Assembly: GCF_000383415.1 (NCBI RefSeq)
Contig: NZ_KB911260.1
Coordinates: forward strand, 1 to 64,000
DNA: 64,000 nucleotides
DNA from: Hyphomicrobium zavarzinii ATCC 27496
GTDB lineage: Bacteria; Pseudomonadota; Alphaproteobacteria; Rhizobiales; Hyphomicrobiaceae
Direction of reading: 5' to 3'
The notes below the pieces were generated by a model that saw only the letters and a program-made list of their open reading frames with translations, was not told the DNA's origin and searched no databases. Shown piece after piece: positions 1-8,300 of this stretch. Numbering within the stretch: the first letter of the stretch is position 1; every line of letters starts with the position of its first letter. Position numbers and translations under genes: made by a program.

Positions 1-185
1 TTGCAGACGACGATGGGGGCAGCGAAGCCATTCTGCGGCGCGAGGCGCGCGAGGGTGGCGGAGAGCAGGCTCGCCTTCTCTCCGTTCAAACCGCTGACGA
101 ACTGCTTCGGATACATGGCCCGCGAGAGGGGCCAGAGCCGGGTTCCCGAGCCGCCTGACAGGATGACCGGGACAATCTTATGCAT
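1..185 (-). CDS. Mannose-1-phosphate guanylyltransferase, N-terminal part (runs off left edge)
   Basis: Only the first 61 codons are in the window; the gene continues past position 1. The ATG is at 185-183. The protein starts MHKIVPVILSGGSGTRLWPL, followed by SRAMYPKQF, the nucleotide-binding signature of sugar-phosphate nucleotidylyltransferases of the ManC/CpsB/XanB group. These make GDP-mannose from GTP and mannose-1-phosphate in the cytoplasm for polysaccharide or LPS synthesis. Whether a C-terminal phosphomannose isomerase domain is present cannot be seen. The neighbouring envelope genes fit this role. Confidence 0.85.
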   Translation of the reverse strand, partial: MHKIVPVILSGGSGTRLWPLSRAMYPKQFVSGLNGEKASLLSATLARLAPQNGFAAPIVVC

Positions 186-312
186 GTGCTGACCTCTGGA
201 CGTGAGGCGCACGGTATCGTCCGATGTCTGGACTTACAAGATTTCAAGACATTGAATCGGCGGGCTTTTATCTCATACGGTTACCGAAAGCCACGCCTGC
301 GTGCGGCGGGCC

Positions 313-351
313 GGCGAGGATTGCGGCAGGCGGCCTGCCGCAATCCTCGCC
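313..351. terminator. Long perfect hairpin downstream of ppk2
   Basis: A 19-bp perfect inverted repeat (313-331 with 333-351, one central base) lies 24 bp beyond the ppk2 stop codon and between ppk2 and the mannose-1-phosphate guanylyltransferase gene, both on the minus strand. No T-run follows on either strand, so it may be a Rho-type or processing hairpin rather than a classic intrinsic terminator. Confidence 0.45.
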
Positions 352-374
352 CAAGTGCCCGTTCTCGTTCAGGA

Positions 375-1295
375 TCAGTCGTTTTCGTAGATGTCCGGTA
401 CGTACAATTCGTCCGGCACCGGGGTACGGGAGTAGTCCGGGTTATGGACACGCTCCGGCAGCGTGACGTCCGCGCGGGGGACCTCCTGGTAGGGGATCTG
501 GGCCAGGAAGTGGCTGATGCAGTTGAGGCGTGCGCGCTTCTTGTTGTCCGCTTCCACGATCCACCACGGTGCCTCGGGGATGTGGGTTCGTTCCAGCATC
601 GCTTCCTTGGCTTTCGTGTACGCCTCCCAGCGGCGCCGGGATTCGAGGTCCATGGGCGAGAGTTTCCACTGCTTCAGGGGATCGTTGATACGCATGCTGA
701 AGCGGAAGTTCTGCTCGTCGTCGCTGATGGAGAACCAATACTTGATGAGCTTGATGCCCGAGCGGACGAGCATGCGCTCGAACTCGGGAGCGGAGCGGAA
801 GAACTCCTCGACATCCGGCTCGGAGCAGAAACCCATGACGCGCTCGACGCCCGCGCGATTGTACCAGCTACGGTCGAACAGCACGATCTCGCCCCCCGCC
901 GGAAGGTGGGCGACGTAACGCTGGAAATACCATTGACTGCGCTCGCGCTCGCTGGGTGCGGGAAGGGCCGCCACGCGACAGACGCGCGGGTTGAGCCGCT
1001 GGGTGATGCGCTTGATGACGCCACCTTTGCCGGCCGCGTCGCGGCCTTCGAAAATGACGACGACCTTGAGCTTCTCGCGTACCACCCAGTCCTGCAGCTT
1101 CACCAGCTCGCGCTGCAGCCTGAACAGCTCCTTGAAGTAAGCCCTGCGGGGAAGGCCGCCTTCCTCGGCTTGCTCGCTGTCGATATCTTGCGGGCCGGTC
1201 AGGCGCTCGTCGTCCAGCTCCAGCTCGAGCTCTTCGTCGAAGCTGTCCAGCATTTCCGCCTTCACTCTGGCGGAGATCGCGTCTTCCTTTTTCAT
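375..1295 (-). CDS. ppk2: Polyphosphate kinase 2 (PPK2 family)
   Basis: A 306-residue single-domain PPK2. This cytoplasmic family uses polyphosphate to phosphorylate nucleoside diphosphates (or the reverse). Visible motifs are the Walker A loop GRDAAGKGG near residues 84-92, the Walker B/lid segment FDRSWYNR near 140-147, and the conserved KYWFSISDDEQ and MDLESRRRWEAY blocks. An acidic N-terminal tail of about 45 residues precedes the domain. I chose the ATG at 1295 because AGGTGA stands at the right distance; a GTG three codons upstream (1304) is possible. It lies about 113 bp downstream of the LAB_N gene on the same strand and may be co-transcribed. The substrate (ADP, GDP or AMP) cannot be decided from the sequence. 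Confidence 0.92.
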   Translation of the reverse strand: MKKEDAISARVKAEMLDSFDEELELELDDERLTGPQDIDSEQAEEGGLPRRAYFKELFRLQRELVKLQDWVVREKLKVVVIFEGRDAAGKGGVIKRITQRLNPRVCRVAALPAPSERERSQWYFQRYVAHLPAGGEIVLFDRSWYNRAGVERVMGFCSEPDVEEFFRSAPEFERMLVRSGIKLIKYWFSISDDEQNFRFSMRINDPLKQWKLSPMDLESRRRWEAYTKAKEAMLERTHIPEAPWWIVEADNKKRARLNCISHFLAQIPYQEVPRADVTLPERVHNPDYSRTPVPDELYVPDIYEND

Positions 1296-1408
1296 CGCTT
1301 TCACCTGGCTGCGCGGCTCGATCTACGGTTCGAGACGTCCGCGGTTGTGCTTCGCCCTCGCATGTTTCGGCGAGATCTGTGACGGGTGAATGACAGTGCG
1401 TCGCCGGA

Positions 1409-1741
1409 CTATCTGCCCGCAGGCGCGGGAGCGGGTGACGCCCCCTCCATCTTTTCCTTGCGGATGAAGAAAAGATTTCGGGCGTAGATGAGCACGCCGA
1501 ACTGGCCGAGAATGATCACCGGATCGAGGCGGTGCAGGCCGTAGGCGAACACCAGAAGGCCCCCAAGGAGGCTCAGGTACCAGAACGTCTCGGGCATGGT
1601 GGAGCGGCGCGACTTCTCCGTGACGAACCATTGGATCAGCCAGCGGGCGGAGAAGAGCACTTGCCCGACGAGGCCCACCGAGAGCCATAGAAACTCTGCG
1701 GGTGTGAGTGCGTTCCACCACGCGATCAGTTTTGCAGCCAC
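1409..1741 (-). CDS. Lipid A biosynthesis N-terminal (LAB_N) domain membrane protein
   Basis: A 110-residue membrane protein of the LAB_N family, the domain also found at the N terminus of some LpxB proteins. It has about three hydrophobic segments, with the conserved patterns LVGQVLFSARWLIQWF and FWYLSLLGGLLVFAYGL. The GTG start at 1741 follows the strong ribosome site AGGAGAGGA and overlaps the end of the upstream GT2 gene by 16 bp, implying translational coupling. In the family it accompanies dolichol-phosphate-mannose-synthase-like GT2 enzymes and ArnT-like GT39 enzymes, as here. It is inferred to help a lipid-linked sugar transfer system; the exact role is unknown. Confidence 0.8.
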   Translation of the reverse strand: MAAKLIAWWNALTPAEFLWLSVGLVGQVLFSARWLIQWFVTEKSRRSTMPETFWYLSLLGGLLVFAYGLHRLDPVIILGQFGVLIYARNLFFIRKEKMEGASPAPAPAGR

Positions 1742-2559
1742 AGCCGTTCCTCTCCTGGCGACGAGCTTTTCGATAGGGGAAGGGGAGACGCGAGCGCTGT
1801 TTGGCCGTTGGCCTGCGGCGCGCGCGGCGAAAGGGGAGCGCCGGGCAACATGGTGCGCTTGATGAGCCAGCGAACGCCGACGAGGTCGTAAATGCCGATC
1901 AGGGCGCGTCCGAAGTTCGTGTACTTCGAGGTGCCGGCGCGGCGCGGGCGGTCGTTCACCGGATGATAGACGGCTGCGTGTCCGTAAGCCTGGAAGAGCG
2001 CTGGCAGATAGCGATGCATGCCGGAGAAATAGGGCAGGTCTAGAAACACCTCGCGGTGGAACACCTTTATTCCGCATCCGGTATCGGGGCAGCGGTCGGC
2101 GAGGAGGGCGTCGCGCAGCCAGTTGGCGAACTTGGAGGCAAAGCGCTTCGAGGAGTCCGCCCGGCGGTTTACGCGGACGCCGCCTGCAAGCGATACGTTC
2201 GTCGGCCCGGTGCCTTGAATGAGCGCTGCGAGGCTTGCGATGTCGCGCGGATCGTTCTGGCCGTCTCCGTCCATGGTGGCGATGAGGGCGGCAGTCGCTG
2301 CGCGCACGCCTGTTCGAACGGCGGCGCTCTGTCCGGCGCGGTGCGTGTGGCGGATGAACCGAAGTTGCGGGACGGAAGCCAGCAGCGCTTGCACCTCGCG
2401 CGGGGTGTCGTCGTCGCTGCCGTCGTCTACCACGATGATCTCGCGGAGCATGTCGGCCGGAACCGAGGCTAGGGTTTCGCGGATAAGCGCGCCGATGTTG
2501 CCTGCTTCATTGAGAGCCGGGATGACGACCGAGATCCCGTAGCGTGGGGTCTCGCTCAT
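1726..2559 (-). CDS. GT2 glycosyltransferase, ArnC/DPM1-like (polyprenyl-phosphate sugar transferase)
   Basis: A 277-residue family 2 glycosyltransferase. The N-terminal GT-A fold is clear: VVIPALNEAGNIGALI, VVDDGSDDDT and the metal-binding DGDGQNDP. Unlike longer ArnC or GtrB proteins it has no obvious C-terminal membrane helices, so it resembles soluble DPM1-type enzymes that load a sugar onto a polyprenyl phosphate at the inner face of the membrane. The start at 2559 was chosen by alignment of MSETPRYGISVVIP with the family; it overlaps the PAP2 stop codon (ATGA, 2556-2559). The cassette partners suggest it supplies the lipid-linked sugar used by the GT39 transferase. The sugar is unknown. 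Confidence 0.88.
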   Translation of the reverse strand: MSETPRYGISVVIPALNEAGNIGALIRETLASVPADMLREIIVVDDGSDDDTPREVQALLASVPQLRFIRHTHRAGQSAAVRTGVRAATAALIATMDGDGQNDPRDIASLAALIQGTGPTNVSLAGGVRVNRRADSSKRFASKFANWLRDALLADRCPDTGCGIKVFHREVFLDLPYFSGMHRYLPALFQAYGHAAVYHPVNDRPRRAGTSKYTNFGRALIGIYDLVGVRWLIKRTMLPGAPLSPRAPQANGQTALASPLPLSKSSSPGEERLWLQN

Positions 2560-3356
2560 CCGCGCACCTTTGCGAGCGTATCCGTGCCTGCGCGAAGGAG
2601 CGGAATGAGCGGGGCTGTGATCAGGGTCCAGGTTCGCCGCGGATCGCGCCAAAGGCCGATGAAGGCGATGTGGAGGAGACTCACGGTGATGGCCATGAAG
2701 ACGCCGGCGAAGACGACATCACTCAGGAAGTGTGCGCCTTGAATGATGCGGACGGCTCCCGCCAATGTGCCGGCGGCGATGCCCCCGGCAAGCAGGGCCA
2801 TCCGGTATTGCGGCAACAGGAGCGCGAGCGCGAAGAAGGCCGCGTAGATGGACGAAGCCTCGCCGCTCACGAACGAGCAGTTTCTCGGGCATTCGCGGGA
2901 CGGCACGAGGGGCGGCGTGAACGCCTTGCTGCCGCCGAACTCGATGACGTCGCGCGGACGTGCGCGACCCAGGTTGTCCTTGAAGATCAGATTGGCGACG
3001 ACGCCGGGGCCGACGAACAGAACCGCGATCATGAACCAGCAACGCGCCTGCTCGGACCCGAACCACTTGCGACGGGTGATGATTACGCGCGCGGTGACGG
3101 CCAGGGTGGCGAGAGCGACGAGCGCGAAGAGAACCATGAACAGCTGGCGGGCCAGGGTGACAGCCCAGGTGGCGCACCAGGGTTTTCCGGCGGCTGCGGC
3201 CGGGCAGGCCTCCCAGGCTGCGCCAGAGATGGACAGATCGATCTCGGGAGCGGAGATCAGCACCGCGCCGAGCGGTATGGCGAGCATGGCTGCGCCGATC
3301 AGGAACTCGCGCCGGAACTTCGTCTCTTCGGGTGTGTAAGGGTCGACGGATGCCAT
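2556..3356 (-). CDS. PAP2-family membrane phosphatase (LpxE/LpxF-like)
   Basis: A 266-residue multi-pass inner-membrane protein of the type 2 phosphatidic acid phosphatase family. The three signature blocks are present: KDNLGRARPRD, CSFVSGEAS (with SGE rather than the usual SGH) and RIIQGAHFLSDV. Members dephosphorylate lipid phosphates at the periplasmic face, for example lipid A 1- or 4'-phosphates in rhizobia. It begins 3 bp after the GT39 stop and its stop overlaps the GT2 start. The Glu in the second motif is worth noting but occurs in bacterial relatives. Assignment to LpxE or LpxF is inference from context only. Confidence 0.85.
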   Translation of the reverse strand: MASVDPYTPEETKFRREFLIGAAMLAIPLGAVLISAPEIDLSISGAAWEACPAAAAGKPWCATWAVTLARQLFMVLFALVALATLAVTARVIITRRKWFGSEQARCWFMIAVLFVGPGVVANLIFKDNLGRARPRDVIEFGGSKAFTPPLVPSRECPRNCSFVSGEASSIYAAFFALALLLPQYRMALLAGGIAAGTLAGAVRIIQGAHFLSDVVFAGVFMAITVSLLHIAFIGLWRDPRRTWTLITAPLIPLLRAGTDTLAKVRG

Positions 3357-3359
3357 GCG

Positions 3360-4901
3360 TCACCTGTGTTGATAACCATCGAGGGTCGAAAAGTGGACGG
3401 TTCGTGTGGTGTGCCGGCCCGCGGGTATCTCGCGCATAGTGACCGGCGTCGCGGAGGCGAAGCGTCTCGTCACGGGAGAGGCCAGCCGCGGCGTGACGAG
3501 CAGAACGGGCGCCGGGGCCGCGGCGGTGAAGGGGCTCTTGATCTCGAAGTGGCTGCGGGGCGATGCGCCGTCGCGCCAGGAGAGGATGGGCACCGTGATG
3601 CCGCGCCCGTAGTAGGCGAGGGCCGCCGCATACTCGCGATCATCCGTCAGCACCGATCCGATCGGCTTGCCTTCATTCGCGGCTCTAGCGAGTTCGGCCT
3701 CCACCGCCGTGGCCAGCTCGCGATTTCCGAGGGTGCGGGCGAAGGGATCGCCGACGATGGGGAGAGCGAGGTGGCCGGCTTGCCATGTGGCGAGGGCCAG
3801 AAAAAGTGCGACAGCGCCGTTGATCGCGAACGAGGCGCGCATCCACGTCCATTCGCGGTCGCGGATCATCACAGCGGTGACAAGCGCGATGGCGGCGATG
3901 TAGGCGGGTGCCGCCCAATTGGCGTGGGCGCGCGAGATCAAGGCCTGCAGTGTAACGGCCGCGAGGATCGGGACCGAGAAGGCGAGCAGGAGCTTGTCCG
4001 AGGGGCCGGCCACGCTGGGCTTTCTTACCGCGCGCCAGACGATGACGAGGAACGCGCCGAACAAGACAGGTCCGAACACCCCAAACTGGGCGAGCAGGAA
4101 TTCCGCAGCCTTGCCGGGATGGAACGGGATGCCGCGCCAGTTCGCGTTGTCGGCGGTGTGGGCGAAGGTGACGAAACCGTTCGTGGCGTTCCAGAGAACG
4201 TTCGGCGCGATGAGCGCTAGACCGCCTGCAAGCGCCATCCAGAGATGAGGGCTGCGCAGCAGTCCGCGGCTTTCCGGTGCGATCACAAGGTAGAGCGCGG
4301 CGGAGGCGGCGAAGTAGGCCATTGCGTATTTGGCATTGAGCCCGAGGCCCAATGCGAGCGCGAGCAGCAGGGCGTTTGCCAGGCTCGGTCCATTCAACAT
4401 GCCAGCGAATGCGAACAGGGCGAGTGCCCAGGCCGCGAGTAGCGGCACGTCGGTCGAGATGATGCCGCTCGAAAGGGAGACCGCGGGGAGAAGCGCGTAT
4501 CCGAGGCCAGCCCAGAAGGCGACCGTCTTGTCGTACAGGCGCCAGCCGATGGCGTAGACGAGGAGCGCCGTGAGAAGGTGGAGGGCGATCGCGGGAAGGC
4601 GGACGCAGGCTTCCGTCTCTCCGCAGACCGTGGTCGCGCCATGAATGATCCAGGCGATGAGCGGCGGCTTCGAGAAGTAGCCGAGCGCCGGTTCGAGAGA
4701 CCACGCCCAGTACTGGGCCTCGTCCATGTAGAGGTCTGTGCGATTGAACGCGAGGGCGAGCAGGCGAAGCGCAGCGATCACGCCGACAACGGCGAGAAAA
4801 GCGGTGGTGGATCGCTCGCTCAGGCTTCGGGACGCTCGCTTCCGCATGCCGAGCACGACAGTGTCCGGTGAAGCGTTCGCGTATCCCTGCTGACCGTTCA
4901 T
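3360..4901 (-). CDS. GT39/ArnT-like glycosyltransferase, multi-pass membrane protein
   Basis: A 513-residue integral membrane glycosyltransferase of the PMT/ArnT/RgtA type (GT-C fold). After a short cytoplasmic leader and a first helix (STTAFLAVVGVIAALRLLAL) comes the catalytic periplasmic loop with DLYMDEAQYWAWS and the FSKPPLIAWI motif, then many hydrophobic segments and a soluble C-terminal domain. Such enzymes transfer a sugar from a polyprenyl phosphate to lipid A, LPS core or protein. The ATG at 4901 was selected; the frame is open to 5012 and another ATG lies at 4847. It is the first gene of the four-gene cassette GT39-PAP2-GT2-LAB_N, in which all junctions are 3 bp or overlapping. Confidence 0.88.
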   Translation of the reverse strand: MNGQQGYANASPDTVVLGMRKRASRSLSERSTTAFLAVVGVIAALRLLALAFNRTDLYMDEAQYWAWSLEPALGYFSKPPLIAWIIHGATTVCGETEACVRLPAIALHLLTALLVYAIGWRLYDKTVAFWAGLGYALLPAVSLSSGIISTDVPLLAAWALALFAFAGMLNGPSLANALLLALALGLGLNAKYAMAYFAASAALYLVIAPESRGLLRSPHLWMALAGGLALIAPNVLWNATNGFVTFAHTADNANWRGIPFHPGKAAEFLLAQFGVFGPVLFGAFLVIVWRAVRKPSVAGPSDKLLLAFSVPILAAVTLQALISRAHANWAAPAYIAAIALVTAVMIRDREWTWMRASFAINGAVALFLALATWQAGHLALPIVGDPFARTLGNRELATAVEAELARAANEGKPIGSVLTDDREYAAALAYYGRGITVPILSWRDGASPRSHFEIKSPFTAAAPAPVLLVTPRLASPVTRRFASATPVTMREIPAGRHTTRTVHFSTLDGYQHR

Positions 4902-5392
4902 GCCTCGCGCCCCCCGGCGCACGCTCGCGGCACTCGAGACGCCGCACATCCGCATTTGGCTATCAGCGGTGTGCGACGGCCCGGTTACCGTTCGGCGACA
5001 GACACATGACAACGCGACGTGTGATGCGCGGGCATCACGGGCAAGGGCGGCGAGGTTCCTTGATTAACGCCTTGAAGCGCGAGCGCTATGCGCATGCATT
5101 GGTGCGCGATCGTCTGGCGCAATTTTCTTGCGGCATCCACGCGGGCTGCTGCGCACTGTTGTGGATAGGTGGGCTGCTTCGCGTGCGTCTCAAGCTCAGA
5201 TCGGTGATCGCAATCGCGGGGCGCGTTGCGATCACGATCTCATCGCGCCAGCTTCTTCGCGCCCGCCTTAATGTCCGCGCTCTGAGCTTTGCTCGAATGG
5301 TGAGCTTTTACGTTATCCTGTTTCAGTTCGGTGATTCTTTTGCCGTTTAGGGATGAAACCTGTGCAGACGCGTTCCAGGAAAAAGAGAGATC
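4902..5392. other. Divergent intergenic region, 491 bp
   Basis: This region separates the minus-strand envelope operon from the plus-strand GT4-autotransporter frame and must hold promoters for both. Apart from the inverted repeat at 5204-5235 I see no recognisable operator, RNA gene or convincing small gene. Confidence 0.6.
5204..5235. promoter_or_regulatory. Perfect 10-bp inverted repeat, possible operator
   Basis: GTGATCGCAA at 5204-5213 is repeated in inverse orientation as TTGCGATCAC at 5226-5235, with a 12-bp spacer. It lies in the divergent intergenic region, 158 bp before the GT4-autotransporter start. No regulator is known to bind it; a DNA-binding dimer or an RNA hairpin are both possible. 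Confidence 0.4.
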
Positions 5393-8300
5393 ATGCCGTC
5401 GACTTCTCACGCCTCCGAGGCGGCCGAGAGCAAGGTTTTGCGTAAGGCTTCGCGCCGTCCGATCTATTACTTCGATGTCGTTCACGACTATCCGGCAATC
5501 GGCGGCGTCGTCGAATTCTCCGAGCTTCTCTTCCGTCAGTTGAAGAAGCGCTACGGCAAGCGGCTCATTTCCGCACGGGAGGCAGCGCAGCGCTTCGGCG
5601 CCCCCGATGCGACGATGCCCTATCTCGATCGCGAGCGGCGTGTTGCCGAAGTTCTGGCGCGGGTCGATCCTCATTCCACGTTCTTCTTCCCGAATTTCCA
5701 TTCGCCGATTGCGCGGCGCGCCGATGGGCATGGTCCCACGATCATCAACGTCATTCACGACGTCCAGTTTGCATTCCTTCCCGAGCTCTACAGTGAAGCG
5801 AGGCTGCGCTGGCTCGAGCGCGCCTTTGCCCGGACGCGGGAGAATGCCGATCACGTCGTCTTCATCAGCCATGCTGCCGAGCAGCAGTACACGCAGCGTT
5901 TCGGGGTCCCGCGCCGTCATACTGTGATCTACAATCCGATCGAGATCGATCGCGCCGCCTCGACCACTCTGGATGACGGCGCGCCGTTCCTGCTGGCGTC
6001 GATCCATAATCATCCGCATAAGAATTTCTCGGGCCTGCTGGCGCTGTTCGCCAAGCTCGCGGAAAGATCGCCCGAGTTGAACCTGGTGGTCACCGGCCAC
6101 GGCGGGGAGGCCTTCGCCTCGCACCTCGCTCATCTTCCGGCGAGCGTGGCGGCACGCGTCCGCCATCTCGGCTATGTGCCTCGCAAGGAGCTGGACGGGC
6201 TCTACCGGCGCGCGCGTGCTTTCGTCACGCTGTCGCGCTTCGAAGGCTTCAACATGTCGGCGGCGGAGGCCGCGAGCCACGGCACGTCGTTGATCCTCTC
6301 CGACCTACCCGTGCATCGTGAGCTGTTCTCGGAGCAAGCCTGCTTCGTCGATCCGATGACGCCTTCGGTGGACGCGGTCGAAGATTATCTCGCTGCGCAT
6401 GCTGGACGTTCGGTCGCCTGGCCGCTGCACAAGGTGTGCGCGCCATCTGCGGTTGGGTCTGCCTACGCAGACGTGATCGACAGGTGCGCGTGCGCCTGTG
6501 AGACGTCGCCTGAGCAGGACACGGGGCGGGGCGTCCTCGGCGGAATGGTACGGGACGCTGTATCTCGCGCATCGGGTGCCGCGATGGCGCGCGCCCTTCT
6601 TTGCACCACAATGCTGGTCGGCGCTGCGAGTGCAGCGCTCGCAGCTCCGCCCGCGCCGGTTTCCGGCCTTTCGGATGGCGGCAAGGGCGGTGGCTATGCC
6701 GGCTTCGGCGGCCATCAAGAGGGCGTCGACGGCGGTACGGGCTATATGGGCGACGCCGGCGAGGATGGGAGCGCGGGATCTCCCTACTTCGGCGGCGGCG
6801 GCGGTGGTGCCGGCGGTGGCGTCGGCGGACTTGGCGACATCTTTACCTGCGCGCCGATGTTGTGCTCGGTTCCTGGCTTGGGCGGTGCCGGCGGCACGGC
6901 GGTCAGCCCGGACGGCGAGGACGGCGTCAGTCCCAACTATGCAGGTGGCGGCGGCGGCGGCGGTGGCGGCTTCCATGGGAACGGCTTCACCGGCGTCCTG
7001 GGCACGGTCGATCTCGTCGGCGGCCGCGGCGGCAATGGCGGCGATAGTCTCAATGCGTCCGCTCCAGGCAGTGGCGGCGGCGGTGGCGCGGGTGGATACG
7101 GCGCCGTGCTGACGGGGACGCCGACACTCGACAGCGCGATAAACCTCACAGGCGGCCGGGGAGGCGACGGCGGAAGCTCGGCGTTCTTCTCGTTCTCCGG
7201 CGGCAGCGGCGGCGATGGCGGCGTGGGATTGTTCTTCGCCGATCCGGGTGCGGTGTTCACCGGCTCGGGCTCCATTACGGGCGGCGAAGGCGGTACCGGT
7301 GGCGTTGCCAATGGCTCGAGCCCGAGCGTGCATGGCGGGCGCGGCGGCGACGGCGGCGCGGGTGTCGCGGGCAGTGGCGTGACCGTTCGCGTCGAGGGGC
7401 AGGTGACGGGTGGCACCGGCGGCTTGGGGGGCGCCAGCGTCAACGGCATTGAGGGCGAAAACGGCAATGGCGGCGCCGGCATCTCGGGCTCCGATCTCAC
7501 GATCATCAATGCCGGGACGATCTCGGGCGGTCTTTCGGGCAGCGGCGTTCGTGCGAACGCCATCACGTTCACCGGGGGCGCGAACGCGCTCACTTTCGAG
7601 GCCGCAACTACGGGACTTGAGGGTGACATCGCGATCAACGGCGCGGGAAGCCTGACGTTCGATCAGGCGGACGGCGTGGACGTGACCGTCGACACGGTGA
7701 TCACGGGCGACGGCTCGGTGATCAAGGACGGCGACGGCACGGTGATCCTGACCGGCACCAACACCTATACGGGCGGCACCTCGATCACGGGGGGCGTGCT
7801 CTCGGTCAACGGATCGATTGTGGGCGATACGAGTGTCGGCAACGGCGGCACGCTCAAGGGCACGGGCTTGCTCGAGAGCGTGACGGTGGGCTCCGGCGGC
7901 GTTCACGCGCCAGGAAACTCTATCGGAACACAGACGGTGACGGGCGCCTACACGTTGCAGGCAGGCTCGATCCTCGAGATCGAGGCCAACGCAGCGGGGC
8001 AGAGCGATCAGGTCGTCGTCAACGGGACTGTAGATCTCACGGGGTCGATCCTGCGCGTGCTGGCGGAAGCCGGAACCTATGCGCCCTCCACCGGCTATGT
8101 GATCATCGCCAACGATGGCGTGGATGCCGTCACGGGAACCTTTTCGACGACGACGAGCAACCTCGCCTTCCTGACCGCAAGCGTGAATTACGCGGCTGGC
8201 GACGGCAATGACGTGGAGCTGACGCTCCTGCGCAACGACACCGGCATCGACGAGGTGGCGCTGACGCCCAATCAGAGCGCGGTCGCGGCTTTCCTGAACG

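Noticed and set aside
6498-7112. A 204-codon alternative-frame gene over the GT/autotransporter junction, possibly the real end of the GT
   Set aside because: It reads as Arg/Ala-rich low-complexity sequence; the GT4 domain already appears complete before the junction, so a frameshifted continuation is not needed.
6660-7520. DNA tandem repeats or a CRISPR-like array in the Gly-rich region
   Set aside because: The GGC-rich pattern comes from glycine codons; there are no regular spacers or identical DNA units.
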